64,000 nucleotides of DNA from Chromohalobacter beijerinckii (GCF_023061185.1 NZ_JAKGAK010000013.1:1-64000), one strand, 5' to 3'; counted from the first letter of the stretch, positions 31,920 through 42,744 are shown. The notes: generated by a model not told the origin, from the sequence alone. Numbers and translations are program-made.

Positions 31920-32622
31920 GCTCGGTATCCAGCCGGATCAGCAAGCGCGCGACGATTTCGCCGAGGTAATCGGTGAACAGGGTGTCGAGCGTGGCACGAA
32001 AGTGCTCGCTCTCCTGGCTGGCGAGCAGCAGATAACCGAGCGGCTCGCCCATGGTCAAGCGCGTCACAGCGCATGAACCGCTGCTCTCGGGTGGCTCGGA
32101 ATGGGGCAGGAGCTTACGCCACGCGTCTCGCGAGAGCTGGGTGCAGCGGCTGTTGTGGCCGTCGAGAAGCTCCTCCAGTGTCGCGCGCGCGGCGTCATCG
32201 AGACGCAACTGGGGTGGCTGTACGGCGCGGCCATCAAGAGGTGAGTCCAGCCACAACGCGACCGCCTGGGTGCGAAAGCGCTCGCTGAGTTGGGTCGATA
32301 GGGCTTCACCCAGCGCGTCGACGTTTTCCGCCTCGAGCAACGCCAGGATCAGCGAGCGCGTGCGCTGGTATTGCGCCTCGTTGTGGCGCGCCGTCTCCAA
32401 CAGATGTTCGAGGCGCCATTCGGCGGTCTCGGCGCGCTCGCGCAGGTCGTGCACGAGACGTTCGAGCAGCGAGATCGCGCCCTGGGTCTGGGGATGCGGC
32501 ACTTTTAGCTGTTGAAGCAGTCCCTCTCGACCGACGAAGAAGTCGGGGTGACGGGCCAGCCAATGCGCGACACGCTCGGGGTCGAGCGTAGTGCGCGGCT
32601 CGGGCGCCTGGGCTTGGGACAT
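31903..32622 (-). CDS. DUF484 family protein
   Basis: The 239-residue soluble protein begins with a short helical part (VAHWLARHPDFF), continues with a coiled-coil (LLERLVHDLRERAETAEWRLEHLLE) and ends in a GAF-like domain. DUF484 proteins occur between dapF and xerC in many gammaproteobacteria, as here. Function is unknown. The start at 32622 is favoured by AGGAGAA upstream over the ATG 21 codons earlier. Confidence 0.85.
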   Translation of the reverse strand: MSQAQAPEPRTTLDPERVAHWLARHPDFFVGREGLLQQLKVPHPQTQGAISLLERLVHDLRERAETAEWRLEHLLETARHNEAQYQRTRSLILALLEAENVDALGEALSTQLSERFRTQAVALWLDSPLDGRAVQPPQLRLDDAARATLEELLDGHNSRCTQLSRDAWRKLLPHSEPPESSGSCAVTRLTMGEPLGYLLLASQESEHFRATLDTLFTDYLGEIVARLLIRLDTEHARRD

Positions 32623-32697
32623 GCGTATGTTCTCCTGTGTTTCCGTCTTGCGTGCCGTGTCGTTGTTTGCAGGTTCTCCGGGCACTCGGCAGTGCTG

Positions 32698-33531
32698 CTA
32701 AGGTAGCGCGATACGCCCCTCGAAGACGCTGGTGGCGGGGCCGATCATTACCATGGGAGCATCCTCGGCGGGCCATTCCAAGGTTAGCGTACCACCGGGT
32801 AGGTGAACATCGACGGGACTCTCGAACAACCCGCGCCGGATGCCGTTGGCTACCGCCGCGCAGGCGCCGGTGCCACAGGCCAACGTTTCGCCGCTGCCGC
32901 GTTCGAAGACCCGCAGGCGTGCTTCGTGAGGCGAGACTATCTGCAAGAAGCCTACATTGACGCGCCGGGGGAAGCGCACGTGGCGCTCGATGAGCGGGCC
33001 CAAACGTGCCACTGGCGCGGTATCGACATCGTCGACCACGAGGACAGCGTGAGGGTTGCCCATCGAAACGACGCCGATCTCCCAGCGTGCGTCGTCGACC
33101 TCCAGGGTATGCGTGGGCGCATCGGCCGGGGCATCGAAGGGCACGGCTTCGGGCGCGAAACGCGGCACGCCCATATTTACGCGGACCCGCTCGTCTTCCT
33201 CGACGCGAAGGGTCAAAGGCCCGGCCTGGGTTTCGACGCGAATCTCGCGCTTGTGGGTCAGGCGCGCTTCGCGCACGAAACGCGCAAAGCAGCGGGCGCC
33301 GTTACCGCAATTTTCCACCTCGTGGCCATCGGCGTTGAAGATGCGGTAGCGGAAATCCATCTCGGGGTCGCGCGGTGGTTCGACCAGCAGCAACTGATCG
33401 AAACCGATGCCGAGATGACGGTCGGCCAACTGCCGGATGCGCTCGGTGTCGAGCCGCGCCCGCTGGGTGACCAAATCGACCACCATGAAGTCGTTGCCGA
33501 GCCCGTGCATCTTGGTGAAATGCAGCAGCAT
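32698..33531 (-). CDS. dapF: Diaminopimelate epimerase
   Basis: The 277-residue enzyme converts LL- to meso-diaminopimelate for lysine and peptidoglycan. The two catalytic cysteines are Cys75 (ENCGNGARC) and Cys219 (LACGTGAC). The N-terminus [12 protein letters not shown] is typical. The start ATG at 33531 shares one base with the lysA stop (TGATG), so translation is coupled; the ATG 12 codons earlier lies inside lysA. Confidence 0.96.
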   Translation of the reverse strand: MLLHFTKMHGLGNDFMVVDLVTQRARLDTERIRQLADRHLGIGFDQLLLVEPPRDPEMDFRYRIFNADGHEVENCGNGARCFARFVREARLTHKREIRVETQAGPLTLRVEEDERVRVNMGVPRFAPEAVPFDAPADAPTHTLEVDDARWEIGVVSMGNPHAVLVVDDVDTAPVARLGPLIERHVRFPRRVNVGFLQIVSPHEARLRVFERGSGETLACGTGACAAVANGIRRGLFESPVDVHLPGGTLTLEWPAEDAPMVMIGPATSVFEGRIALP

Positions 33532-34787
33532 CAGGAGGTCTCCGCCAGGCGATGCTCGCCAGCCCACAAGGCGGCGAGCGTCTCGCGTTCGCGCACGATT
33601 TGCGCGCTATCGCCGTCGACCATGATCTCGGCGGGACGCGGCCGGCTATTGTAGTTGGAGGCCATCACGAAGCCGTAGGCCCCCGCCGAGCGTACCGCCA
33701 GCAGGTCGCCTGGCGCGATGGCCAGTTCGCGCGCCTTACCCAGGAAGTCGCCGGTTTCACAGACTGGGCCGACCACATCGTAGAGTGCCGTCTCGCGCGG
33801 CGCTCGGGTATCGACCGGGACGATGCGCTGCCATGCCTGATACAGCGCGGGGCGAATCAGGTCGTTCATGCCGGCGTCGACGATGGCGAAATGCTGGGTC
33901 TCGCCGGGCTTCAGGTATTCGACTCGGGTGAGCATGATCCCGGCGTTGGCGGCGATCGAGCGGCCCGGTTCGAAGAGCAGTGTCAGGTTGCGGCCATCGA
34001 GGCGCTCGAGCAGGGCCCGGGCGTAATCGTAGGGTGCGGGCGGTTGCTCGTCTTGATAGGGCACGCCAAGGCCGCCACCCAGGTCGAGATGCTCGATGGT
34101 AATGCCCGACTCGTGCAGGCGGTCGAGCAGCACCAGCAGGCGGTCCAGGGCGTCGAGGAAGGGCGCTAGCTCAGTGAGCTGCGAACCGATGTGGCAATCC
34201 AGACCGACGACCTCGAGATTGGGCAGTTCGGCGGCCCGCTGATAGACCTCGAAGGCGTCATCGACGGCGATACCGAACTTGTTGGCCTTGAGGCCGGTGG
34301 AAATGTAGGGATGCGTCCGGGCGTCGACGTCGGGATTGACGCGCAGCGAGACGCGCGCCACCCGGCTGCATTCGCCCGCCACCTGGTTCAGGCGCTCGAG
34401 TTCCGGCAGCGATTCCACGTTGAAGCACTTGATGCCCACTTCCAGCGCGCGGGCCATTTCACCGGCCTGCTTGGCGACGCCGGAAAACACCACCTTGGCG
34501 GGGTCGCCGCCGGCGGCCAGCACGCGCTCGAGCTCGCCTTGGGAGACGATATCGAACCCCGCGCCGAGGCGCGCCAACAGGTCGAGCACGGCGAGGTTGG
34601 CATTGGCCTTCACCGCGTAGCAGATCAGGTGCGGATGCTCGCCCAGTGCATCACTGTAGGCCTTGAAGTGGCGCGTGAAGGTCGCCCGCGAATACACGTA
34701 GCACGGCGTGCCGAAGCGCTCGGCGATGTCGGCCAGCGGCACGTCTTCAGCGTAGAGTTGTCCGTCGCGGTAGTTGAAATGATCCAT
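33531..34787 (-). CDS. lysA: Diaminopimelate decarboxylase
   Basis: The 418-residue PLP enzyme makes L-lysine from meso-diaminopimelate. The PLP lysine is Lys60 (CYAVKANAN). Other conserved stretches are [15 protein letters not shown], the glycine-rich [17 protein letters not shown] and [11 protein letters not shown]. It lies 2 bp after the lipoprotein gene lptM and is followed by dapF, joining two steps of the same pathway. Confidence 0.97.
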   Translation of the reverse strand: MDHFNYRDGQLYAEDVPLADIAERFGTPCYVYSRATFTRHFKAYSDALGEHPHLICYAVKANANLAVLDLLARLGAGFDIVSQGELERVLAAGGDPAKVVFSGVAKQAGEMARALEVGIKCFNVESLPELERLNQVAGECSRVARVSLRVNPDVDARTHPYISTGLKANKFGIAVDDAFEVYQRAAELPNLEVVGLDCHIGSQLTELAPFLDALDRLLVLLDRLHESGITIEHLDLGGGLGVPYQDEQPPAPYDYARALLERLDGRNLTLLFEPGRSIAANAGIMLTRVEYLKPGETQHFAIVDAGMNDLIRPALYQAWQRIVPVDTRAPRETALYDVVGPVCETGDFLGKARELAIAPGDLLAVRSAGAYGFVMASNYNSRPRPAEIMVDGDSAQIVRERETLAALWAGEHRLAETS

Positions 34788-34789
34788 CG

Positions 34790-34993
34790 TCAGTCTGCGT
34801 CGCTGTCGGATTGGGAAGAGGCGTCGCGTGCGGCGTTTTCGTCCTGGTCGGCGTCGTCTTCATAGGCGTCCGCCGGATCGTACTGCTCGCTGGCCTGTTC
34901 GTCATCGGGCATGTAAAGCGGCCCCTTTTGGCCGCAACCGGCGAGCGTGAACACAGCTATGCCGAGAATGGCCAGCATGGGAAGTAAGCGCAT
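34790..34993 (-). CDS. lptM: Small lipoprotein LptM (YifL-like)
   Basis: A 67-residue lipoprotein with lipobox LAGC and the conserved mature start CGQKGPLYMP, followed by a very acidic Asp/Glu/Ser tail. In E. coli LptM helps the LptD outer-membrane translocon mature. The ATG at 34993 is preferred because AGGAGG lies four bases upstream, though the ATG at 34996 overlaps the argH stop. It sits between argH and lysA, the conserved place. Confidence 0.88.
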   Translation of the reverse strand: MRLLPMLAILGIAVFTLAGCGQKGPLYMPDDEQASEQYDPADAYEDDADQDENAARDASSQSDSDAD

Positions 34994-36396
34994 CATGCCT
35001 CCTGTTGCAGCGTAGCGAGCGCGTCGCGGGCGCGTTGGGCAGCGGCGCGGACCTGATCCGGCGCGGTGCCGCCGATGTGATTGCGCGCTGCCACCGAACC
35101 TTCCAGCGTCAGTACTTCGAAGACGTCGGCCTGGATGGCGTCGGAGAACTGGCGCAACTCGTCGAGGGACATCTCTGAAAGGTCCTTCTGCTCGCGCAGG
35201 CCCAGCGCCACGGCTTGGCCGACGATTTCGTGGGCATCGCGAAAGGCCACACCGGCGCGCACGAGGTAGTCCGCTAGATCGGTGGCGGTGGAGAAGCCCT
35301 TGCGCGCGGCCTCGAACATGTTGTCCGTCTTGGCCTCGATGGCCGGCACCATGTCGGCGAACGCCTTGAGACAGCCCTGCACGGTGTCGAGGGTGTCGAA
35401 AAGCGGTTCCTTGTCTTCCTGATTATCCTTGTTGTACGCCAACGGCTGCGACTTCATCAGCGTCAAAAGCCCCATCAGGTGGCCATAGACGCGGCCGGTC
35501 TTGCCGCGTACCAGCTCTGGTACGTCGGGGTTCTTCTTCTGTGGCATGATCGACGAGCCGGTACAGAAGCGATCGGGCAGATCGATGAAGTCGAACTGGG
35601 CGCTGGTCCACAGCACCAATTCTTCGCTCATGCGTGACAGGTGCATCAGCAGGGTGCTGGCGAAGGCACCGAACTCGATGGCGAAGTCACGATCGCTGAC
35701 CGCGTCGAGGCTGTTCTCGGCGGGGCGCTCGAAGCCCAGCAGCTCGGCGGTGACGTGACGATCGATGGGGTAGGTGGTGCCGGCCAGCGCGGCGGCTCCC
35801 AGCGGCATTACGTTGACGCGCTTACGGCAGTCCAGCAGGCGTTCGTGGTCGCGGGTGAGCATTTCCTGCCAGGCCAGCAGGTGGTGGCCGAAAGTCACCG
35901 GCTGGGCGGTCTGCAGGTGCGTGAAGCCGGGCATGACGGTGTCGGCTTCGCGCGTGGCCAGCTCGATTAGCCCCTCGCGTAGGCGGGCGATCTCGGCCGC
36001 AACGACATCGATCTCGTCGCGCAGATAAAGCCGGATATCGGTGGCGATCTGGTCGTTGCGCGAGCGCCCGGTATGCAGCTTTTTGCCGGTGATGCCGATT
36101 TTCTCGGTCAGCCGGGCCTCGATGTTCATATGCACGTCTTCGAGTTCCACCGACCAAGGAAACTGCTCGGCCTCGATTTCCCGCTCGACTTCGCCGAGGC
36201 CTTGCACGATGGCCTCGCGCTCATCAGAGGTGAGCACGCCAACGCGTTCGAGCATGGTGGCATGCGCGATCGAGCCGCGAATGTCGTGATGATAGAGGCG
36301 CCGGTCGAAGTCTACCGATGCCGTGAAGCGCGCGACGAAGGCGTCGGTGGGCTCGCTGAAGCGTCCGCCCCAGGATTGGTTGGTCGTATTGCTCAT
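34993..36396 (-). CDS. argH: Argininosuccinate lyase
   Basis: The 467-residue enzyme splits argininosuccinate to arginine and fumarate. The superfamily signature [20 protein letters not shown] is complete and the N-terminal WGGRF is present. The start at 36396 ([13 protein letters not shown]) gives the usual length; the frame is open for 67 more codons upstream but without conservation. Divergent from hemC. Confidence 0.97.
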   Translation of the reverse strand: MSNTTNQSWGGRFSEPTDAFVARFTASVDFDRRLYHHDIRGSIAHATMLERVGVLTSDEREAIVQGLGEVEREIEAEQFPWSVELEDVHMNIEARLTEKIGITGKKLHTGRSRNDQIATDIRLYLRDEIDVVAAEIARLREGLIELATREADTVMPGFTHLQTAQPVTFGHHLLAWQEMLTRDHERLLDCRKRVNVMPLGAAALAGTTYPIDRHVTAELLGFERPAENSLDAVSDRDFAIEFGAFASTLLMHLSRMSEELVLWTSAQFDFIDLPDRFCTGSSIMPQKKNPDVPELVRGKTGRVYGHLMGLLTLMKSQPLAYNKDNQEDKEPLFDTLDTVQGCLKAFADMVPAIEAKTDNMFEAARKGFSTATDLADYLVRAGVAFRDAHEIVGQAVALGLREQKDLSEMSLDELRQFSDAIQADVFEVLTLEGSVAARNHIGGTAPDQVRAAAQRARDALATLQQEA

Positions 36397-36522
36397 CGGG
36401 CGTGGCGTCCTGCTTGGTCGAGATGGTGATGCCCTGAGTGTACCAGAGTCGGCGCCGCTGGCGAGGTGGGACAGGGCACGGGAACGCTGGGGGCGGGATT
36501 TTTCCTCGACCGGGGACTGCTT

Positions 36523-36541
36523 TATGATGATAGTCATACCC
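36523..36541. promoter_or_regulatory. Fur-like box over the hemC -10 element
   Basis: A 19-mer with TGATAGTCAT at its core matches 13 of 19 positions of the classical Fur consensus. Its first six bases, TATGAT (36523-36528), are the best -10 candidate for hemC, with a weak -35 TTTTCC at 36500-36505. Iron control of heme synthesis would make sense, but the site is predicted only by eye. Confidence 0.35.
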
Positions 36542-36578
36542 GCCGCCGAATCGGTGTGCGCCCATTTAGGAGAGTTCA

Positions 36579-37523
36579 ATGCCCGCCATGCAGACACTGC
36601 GCATCGCCACCCGTCAGAGCCGCCTTGCGTTATGGCAGGCCGAGCATGTCAAGGCTCGTCTGATGGCGCTACATCCTGGACTCGAGGTGGAGCTGGTCGC
36701 CCTGACGACGCGCGGCGACAAGATTCTCGACTCGCCGCTGTCCAAGGTCGGCGGCAAGGGGCTGTTCGTCAAAGAATTGGAGGAGGCGCTGCTGGATGGG
36801 CGTGCCGATATCGCCGTGCACTCGATGAAGGATGTGCCGATGCACTTCCCCGAGGGATTGGGGTTATCGGTGATTCTGGAGAGCGGCGCACCCACGGATG
36901 CCTTTGTCTCTAACGATTACGCGACTCTGGACGCCTTGCCCGAGGGCGTGCGTGTGGGTACGTCGAGCCTGCGTCGGGGGTTGCAGGTCAAGGAGGCACG
37001 TCCCGATCTGGAGGTGCTCAACCTGCGTGGCAACGTGCAGACTCGCCTGGGCAAGCTGGACGGCGGCGAGTTCGAGGCGATCATTCTGGCGACCTCGGGG
37101 CTCGAACGTCTCGAGCTTGGTCACCGGATCACTCAGGAGCTACCGCCGGAGGTCAGCCTGCCAGCCTGCGGCCAGGGCGCACTGGGCATCGAATGTCGCT
37201 ATGACGATGAAACGCTGCTCGAGATCCTGGCGCCGCTCGATCATTCGCAGACGGCCACCCGGGTGCGCGCCGAACGCGCCATGAACACGCGCTTGGACGG
37301 CGGTTGCCAGGTGCCCATCGGTGGCTACGCTGTGCTCGAGGATGATGATCGCACAATATGGCTACGGGCGCTGGTCGGTGATCCGGATGGCTCGCATGTG
37401 TTGCGCGCCGAAGGGCGTGGCTCGGCTTCCGAGCCCGAGGCCTTGGGCGTGCGTATCGCCGAGTCGCTGCTCGAGCAGGGGGCCGGTGAGATTCTCGCGG
37501 ATATATACGGCCAAGGTGAATGA
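36579..37523 (+). CDS. hemC: Hydroxymethylbilane synthase (porphobilinogen deaminase)
   Basis: The 314-residue enzyme joins four porphobilinogens into hydroxymethylbilane. The dipyrromethane cofactor is carried on Cys243 ([10 protein letters not shown]). Conserved sequence includes [22 protein letters not shown] and GTSSLRR. AGGAGAG lies four bases before the ATG. Its stop overlaps hemD (ATGA). Confidence 0.97.
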   Translation: MPAMQTLRIATRQSRLALWQAEHVKARLMALHPGLEVELVALTTRGDKILDSPLSKVGGKGLFVKELEEALLDGRADIAVHSMKDVPMHFPEGLGLSVILESGAPTDAFVSNDYATLDALPEGVRVGTSSLRRGLQVKEARPDLEVLNLRGNVQTRLGKLDGGEFEAIILATSGLERLELGHRITQELPPEVSLPACGQGALGIECRYDDETLLEILAPLDHSQTATRVRAERAMNTRLDGGCQVPIGGYAVLEDDDRTIWLRALVGDPDGSHVLRAEGRGSASEPEALGVRIAESLLEQGAGEILADIYGQGE

Positions 37524-38275
37524 GCGTCGCGTCACGCATTCTGGTGACGCGCCCCGGCGAGGGCGGCGAACGGCTGGCCAAGGCCTTGTCGGAGGCGGGG
37601 TTCGCGCCTGCCCACCCGGCGTTGATGCACTTGCAGCCGCTCGACATCGACGAGGTCAAGCGCACTCCCCTGCTGGATGTCGATCAGTATGATGTGGTGG
37701 TCGTGACCAGCCCTTTCGCTGCCGAGTGCCTGGTCGAATGGCTCGACCGCTATTGGCCGCAATTGCCGCAGGGGCCGCGCTTCTATGCGCTGGGGGTGGC
37801 GACGGCGGCGATGCTGTACCGTGGTCTAGACATCAAGGCGAGTGTGCCCGATCCCGGCCGGGGCACGACCAGCGAGGCGCTGTTGGCGATGCGCTCGCTG
37901 GCGCGGCTCGACGGCCAGCGGGTGCTGGTTGTGGGCGGAATGGGGGGGCGCCAACTGCTCGCGCAGACGTTCGAGACGCGTGGCGCACGAACCACCAAGC
38001 TGGCACTCTATCGGCGCGTTTATACGGCGCCGGACACGACCGCTGCCGGTTGGCTCGCCACGGGCGATTTCACGGCCATGACCGTGACCAGTGGCGAATT
38101 GCTCGAGCATCTGGTTATCTGGTGCGGACAGGCGGCGTTGAACAAACCGCTAATCGTTTCCAGTCAGCGTTTGGCTACACTGGCAGACACGGTGGGCTTC
38201 GCTTCGCTCCACGTAGCGCAGGGTGCAACCCCCGAGGCCTTGGTGACCGCCGTACAGGAAGTAGGCGACACGTGA
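37520..38275 (+). CDS. hemD: Uroporphyrinogen-III synthase
   Basis: The 251-residue enzyme inverts ring D and closes hydroxymethylbilane to uroporphyrinogen III. The family is poorly conserved, but the start ([11 protein letters not shown]), [20 protein letters not shown] and [11 protein letters not shown] fit, as does the position directly after hemC with ATGA overlap. Cytoplasmic. Confidence 0.92.
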   Translation: MSVASRILVTRPGEGGERLAKALSEAGFAPAHPALMHLQPLDIDEVKRTPLLDVDQYDVVVVTSPFAAECLVEWLDRYWPQLPQGPRFYALGVATAAMLYRGLDIKASVPDPGRGTTSEALLAMRSLARLDGQRVLVVGGMGGRQLLAQTFETRGARTTKLALYRRVYTAPDTTAAGWLATGDFTAMTVTSGELLEHLVIWCGQAALNKPLIVSSQRLATLADTVGFASLHVAQGATPEALVTAVQEVGDT

Positions 38276-38320
38276 CGCGCCGACGTTGATCACGATGAGT
38301 TTGAAAAGGGCTAGCGACAC

Positions 38321-39931
38321 ATGAGCAAACGACAGGATCAGGATGACAAGAACACGCCCACCGATGCGTCGACGTCCGCCGATGAGACGCCTCAGTCGCC
38401 GTCCTCCTCCGAGACTCACCAGGCTGACACCGACGCCGGTAGCGAGGTAGCCGACGAGACGCGCGGTGCCTCGGACAAGGCGGCGGACGCCGCGTCGTCC
38501 AAGGCATCGACGACCGGCGCCGCGGCGCCCCAGACCTCCTCCGATGCGACGCCAACGTCGGATGAAAAGGCAGACGATGCGTCACGCAAGGCGAGCGAGA
38601 CGACGTCCGGAGCCGGCGCATCAGCGTCCACTGCCAAACGTGGTGGCAAGTCCCAGCAGGGCACTAAGTCCCAGCAGGGCACCAAGTCCCAGCAAAAAGC
38701 GACGGACACTCCAGCCAAGGATACGGACAAGACCCGCACCAGCGGTACGCGCGCAGCGTCGGCTGGTGGCGCATCGGCGGGCACTACCGCGCATGACAAG
38801 ACGGCCGCGCACGATAAGACGACGTCGAGTAAAGCTGGTGGCGCCGGCAACGGCACCTCGCCTCCCTCCACTCCGACTTCGCAAGGTGGCGGCGGTGGCA
38901 ACGGGCGTGGCCTGGCCATCGTGGCGCTGATCATCGCCGTGATCGTTGCCATCGTCGTGGCGCTGGGGCTTGGGTATGGCTGGAAGCGCTTACAGGCGCA
39001 ACAGGCCGAGCTGGCCAGTGCCGGCGAGGAGAACGCGCAGACCCTCGACACGCTGCGAGAACGTCTCGACCAGCGAGAGGAGGCGTTCGAATCGCTACAG
39101 GGCGATTTTCAGGACTATCGTCAAGACATCGACAAAAATCTCGACAAAGTACTCTCCGAGTTGGCTGACGAGCAGGAGGCCGACCCGCGCGAGTGGCTGC
39201 ATGCCGAGGCCGAGTATCTGCTGCGCCTGGCCAACCAGCGCTTGCAACTCGAGCGCGACGTCAAGGGCGCCAAGGCGTTGCTCAAGGCCGCTGATGAGCG
39301 TTTGACCGATGCTGACAACCCGGCCTTGATTCCGGTGCGCCGGGCGATTCAGTCTGAGCTGGCGGCGCTGGATTCGGTGCCCACGGTGGATCGCACCGGG
39401 TTGTATCTGGCATTGATGGCGCAGCAGGAGCAACTGGCGGATCTGCCGCTCAAGCAGGATGTGGAAGAGATGGCTGCGCAGAACGACGACGATTCCTCAC
39501 TCGAGGGCGGTTGGCAACAACAGCTCTCTCGCCTGGGCGGTGAGCTCAAGGATCTCGTCGTCATACGCCGTCACGATGAAGCGTTGGAGGCCTTGGTGAC
39601 GCCCGAGCAGGAGTCCTACCTGCGCCAGAACGTGCGCCTCTTGCTCGAGCAGGCTCAATTGGCCCTGCTCAAGACCGAGCCCAAGCTCTACCAGGCCAGC
39701 CTCGACAAGGCGATCACGCTGATTGAGCGCTACTACGATACCGAGCGCGATGCGGTGAAAACCTCCCTCGAGCGCCTCGAGTCATTGCGTGACAAGACCA
39801 TCCGGCCAGAGCTGCCGGATATCAGCGAATCGCAGCAGACGCTCAAGGACTTCATCGAGAAGCGTTTCCAGAATGGCAACGATGACGGTGGTGGCGAGCA
39901 ACGTCAGAGCGATGAAGGAGACAGCGAATGA
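38321..39931 (+). CDS. hemX: HemX-like membrane protein
   Basis: The 536-residue protein has a long low-complexity N-terminal region (about 1-190, rich in Ser, Thr, Ala, Asp, Lys), one membrane helix at about 193-217 (AIVALIIAVIVAIVVALGLG) and a periplasmic coiled-coil and helical domain. It is annotated in relatives as uroporphyrinogen-III C-methyltransferase but lacks any SAM-binding motif, so that activity is unlikely. The real role is unknown. It overlaps hemY by ATGA. Confidence 0.85.
   Translation: MSKRQDQDDKNTPTDASTSADETPQSPSSSETHQADTDAGSEVADETRGASDKAADAASSKASTTGAAAPQTSSDATPTSDEKADDASRKASETTSGAGASASTAKRGGKSQQGTKSQQGTKSQQKATDTPAKDTDKTRTSGTRAASAGGASAGTTAHDKTAAHDKTTSSKAGGAGNGTSPPSTPTSQGGGGGNGRGLAIVALIIAVIVAIVVALGLGYGWKRLQAQQAELASAGEENAQTLDTLRERLDQREEAFESLQGDFQDYRQDIDKNLDKVLSELADEQEADPREWLHAEAEYLLRLANQRLQLERDVKGAKALLKAADERLTDADNPALIPVRRAIQSELAALDSVPTVDRTGLYLALMAQQEQLADLPLKQDVEEMAAQNDDDSSLEGGWQQQLSRLGGELKDLVVIRRHDEALEALVTPEQESYLRQNVRLLLEQAQLALLKTEPKLYQASLDKAITLIERYYDTERDAVKTSLERLESLRDKTIRPELPDISESQQTLKDFIEKRFQNGNDDGGGEQRQSDEGDSE
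38648..38698 (+). repeat. 18-bp tandem repeat in hemX
   Basis: AAGTCCCAGCAGGGCAC plus one variable base is present twice, followed by a partial third copy, encoding KSQQGT units in the low-complexity cytoplasmic tail of HemX. Copy-number change would not shift the frame. Confidence 0.85.
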
Positions 39932-41157
39932 GAAAGCTGATTCTTCTCATCGTCGTGGGGCTGGCCGTCGGCGCGCTATTCGGCCAGTTGATGCAGTCAA
40001 TGCCCGGTTACTGGCTGGTACGCGTGGGGGATACCTCGATCCAGACCTCGTTCTGGCTGGGCCTGGTGATATTGCTGGCGGTATTTCTTGCCCTGCATTT
40101 CCTGCTGCGCGTTCTCCACCGTCTGCGCCGTCCGGTGAGCCGGCTCAAGGTCTGGAATAGCCGTACGCGCAATCGCAATGCCATGAAGCGTACCGTGAGA
40201 GGCTTGGTGGCACTCGCCGAAGGCCGTTGGAAGCGTGCCGAGAAGGATCTGGTCAAGGCGGCGGACGATTCCAGTACACCGTTAGTCAATTACCTGTCCG
40301 CAGCGCTGGCGGCGCATTACCAGGGGCGCTTCGAGCATGCCGATACGCTACTCAAGCGTGCCCATCACAGCACCGAGGGAGCCGATAATGCGGTGGGCAT
40401 GGTGCAAGCGCAGCTGATGCTCGATCGACAGCAGTTCGAGGAGGCGCTGGCGACGCTGACGCGCCTCGAAAAGCAACTGCCCAATCATCCGCAGGTGCTC
40501 AAGCTGCTGCGTCAGGCTTATCTCAGCGTCAACGACTGGGAAGGGCTGCGTCATTTGCTGCCCAAGCTCGACAAGCAACAGCTGATCACCGATGAAGAGC
40601 GCCGTGAGCTGGAGCAGCGAGCCTATCGCGAGTTGATCCTTCAAGCGGTTCAGCGCCAGCCCAATGCCGATGCCAACCGCGTGCGTAATCTGTGGGCCGA
40701 TATGCCCGACTATCTGCGCAGCGATGTCGAGCTGGTTGTCTTGTATACCGAGGCGCTGGTCAAGGATGGCGAAGAAGCAATGGCCGAGCGCTTGCTGCGT
40801 CATTCTCTCAAGGAGCACTGGGATACGCGTCTGGTGCTGCGTTATGGCTTGCTCAACGTGGATGCCGGGCGTCAGTTAGCGTATGCCGAGAAATGGCTGC
40901 AGGAGCGTCCCAACGACCCCGATTTACTGCTGAGCCTGGGGCGTTTATCGTTGCGCAACGCTTATTGGGGCAAGGCGCAGGAATACTTCGAAGCCAGCCA
41001 GCGCCAGCGTTCCAGTGGGGTGGTATGTGCTGAGCTGGCGCGTCTCTATGCCAACCTGGGCGAACATCAGAAGAGTCAGCTCTTCTATCGCCAGAGCGTG
41101 GAGCTGCTCGATCGCTCGTTACCGGCGTTACCGCAGCCTAGCGAACGCACACGCTAG
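39928..41157 (+). CDS. hemY: HemY-like membrane protein with TPR repeats
   Basis: The 409-residue protein has two N-terminal membrane helices (about 3-22 and 41-64), a basic stretch (RNRNAMKRTVRGL) and a C-terminal tetratricopeptide domain, facing the cytoplasm or periplasm. It is the usual last gene of hemCDXY and is not the protoporphyrinogen oxidase also called HemY. It is thought to act in heme synthesis, function unproven. Confidence 0.88.
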   Translation: MRKLILLIVVGLAVGALFGQLMQSMPGYWLVRVGDTSIQTSFWLGLVILLAVFLALHFLLRVLHRLRRPVSRLKVWNSRTRNRNAMKRTVRGLVALAEGRWKRAEKDLVKAADDSSTPLVNYLSAALAAHYQGRFEHADTLLKRAHHSTEGADNAVGMVQAQLMLDRQQFEEALATLTRLEKQLPNHPQVLKLLRQAYLSVNDWEGLRHLLPKLDKQQLITDEERRELEQRAYRELILQAVQRQPNADANRVRNLWADMPDYLRSDVELVVLYTEALVKDGEEAMAERLLRHSLKEHWDTRLVLRYGLLNVDAGRQLAYAEKWLQERPNDPDLLLSLGRLSLRNAYWGKAQEYFEASQRQRSSGVVCAELARLYANLGEHQKSQLFYRQSVELLDRSLPALPQPSERTR

Positions 41158-41177
41158 CCAACGTTTTTTGCTCTCCT

Positions 41178-41201
41178 GGGCGCCCGCGGGCGCCCTTTTT
41201 T
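41178..41201 (+). terminator. Terminator of the hemCDXY operon
   Basis: GGGCGCC-CGCG-GGCGCCC (41178-41195) is followed by six T. It lies 20 bp after the hemY stop. Confidence 0.9.
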
Positions 41202-41355
41202 ATCGTCCGTCATGAAGGGCGAGTCGCGGCCTGCAGGTGCCTTATCGGGGTGGCCTGTGGGCCGTTGGTGTTTCTATGCTCTTGTCCAATTGGTCAAGAT
41301 GTGGTTAACGTTAGAGCTTCCTTCATGACAACAATGATACACATAGGAAAACATC

Positions 41356-42717
41356 ATGGCGCAGACTCCCCACCGACGTGCCGCCACGTCATCGACGACG
41401 CAGCAGGACAGTGCCCTGGAGCGTTACTTCGGCATCAGCCGTTATGGCTCGACCCTGCGAACGGAATTACTTGCTGGCCTGGCGACCTTCCTGGCGGCGA
41501 TGTACATCATCGTGGTCAATCCCTCGATCTTGAGTGATGCGGGCATTCCTTTCTCGGCGGGGCTCTCGGCGACCGTTCTGATCAGCTTCCTTAGCAGCTT
41601 GGCGATGGGGTTGTACGCGCGTAACCCTATTCTCGTCGCGCCCGGCATGGGGATGAACGCGCTGTTCGCCTATACCCTGGTGCAGGGGGCGGGACTGCCT
41701 TGGCAAGTGGCGCTGGGCTGCGTGTTCTGGTCGGGGGTGCTGTTTGCGCTGCTGGCATTCTTCAACGTGCGCAAGGCGATCGTCGAGGCGATTCCCGATT
41801 CGCTGCGCTATGGCATCACCTGTGGTATTGGGTTATTCATTACCTTCATCGGCTTCAAGAACGCCGGCTTCGTCGTTGATGACCCTGCTACGCTGATAGC
41901 GCTAGGGGGGCTGGACCCAGCGTTGATTACCTTCATTGCCGGGATGCTGTTGACCGCGATTCTGGTCACGTTGCGCGTCAACGGCGCGCTGGTGCTGGGG
42001 ATTGTCATCACTACGCTGGTGGCGATACCCATGGGGCGACTCTGGGGTTCGGATGTCGTCGTGGCATGGAGCGGCCTTGCCGCGTGGCCGGATTTCAGCG
42101 TCATGTGGCAGGTGGATCTGTGGGGCGCGCTCAAGGTCGCTTACTGGCCGTTCATCTTCGTGATGCTGTTCACCAACTTCTTCGATGCGTTGTCGTGCTT
42201 CCTGGCGCTCTCGGAAGCCGCCGATCTCAAGGACGCCGACGGGCAGCCGCGTAATCTCAAGCGCTCGATGACCGTGGATGCCTTTGCCTCGATGATCGCT
42301 GCGCCGCTGGGGACCAGTGCCGCGCAGACGTTCATCGAGTCCGGAGTGGGCGTTGCCCAGGGCGGGCGCACGGGAATCGTTGGGATCGTCTGTGGGCTGC
42401 TGTTCCTTCCATTCCTGTTCCTGTCACCGTTGCTGTCGCTGGTGCCGGCGATCGCCACTGCGCCGGCATTGGTCATGGTCGGCGTGTTCATGCTAGCCCC
42501 GGTAGGACGTATCGAGTGGCAGAAAATGGATCAGGCTTTTCCGGCGTTTTTGGCGATCATCGTCATGCCGCTGACGTACTCGATCACGCTGGGTATCGCC
42601 TTCGCGTTCTTGAGCTTCGTGGCGATCAAGCTTTGTACGGGGCGTCTGGTCGAGATCAAGCCTGCCATGTGGGTGACGGCGATACTCTGCGCGATCATGC
42701 TGGTGACGATGCAGTGA
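41356..42717 (+). CDS. NCS2/AzgA-type purine permease
   Basis: The 453-residue permease has about 12-13 membrane segments. The motifs NPILVAPGMGMNALFAY, LFTNFFDALSCFLALSEAADL and TSAAQTFIESGVGVAQGGRTG fit the AzgA-like branch (adenine, guanine, hypoxanthine uptake with protons). Which purine is used cannot be told. AGGAAAA precedes the ATG. I saw no purine riboswitch in the 198-bp leader. Confidence 0.88.
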   Translation: MAQTPHRRAATSSTTQQDSALERYFGISRYGSTLRTELLAGLATFLAAMYIIVVNPSILSDAGIPFSAGLSATVLISFLSSLAMGLYARNPILVAPGMGMNALFAYTLVQGAGLPWQVALGCVFWSGVLFALLAFFNVRKAIVEAIPDSLRYGITCGIGLFITFIGFKNAGFVVDDPATLIALGGLDPALITFIAGMLLTAILVTLRVNGALVLGIVITTLVAIPMGRLWGSDVVVAWSGLAAWPDFSVMWQVDLWGALKVAYWPFIFVMLFTNFFDALSCFLALSEAADLKDADGQPRNLKRSMTVDAFASMIAAPLGTSAAQTFIESGVGVAQGGRTGIVGIVCGLLFLPFLFLSPLLSLVPAIATAPALVMVGVFMLAPVGRIEWQKMDQAFPAFLAIIVMPLTYSITLGIAFAFLSFVAIKLCTGRLVEIKPAMWVTAILCAIMLVTMQ

Positions 42718-42744
42718 GATAGCGTGGTCTGATCGCTAGGCCGT

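Noticed and set aside
41202-41355. Purine riboswitch before the purine permease
   Set aside because: No match to the conserved three-way junction or loop sequences.
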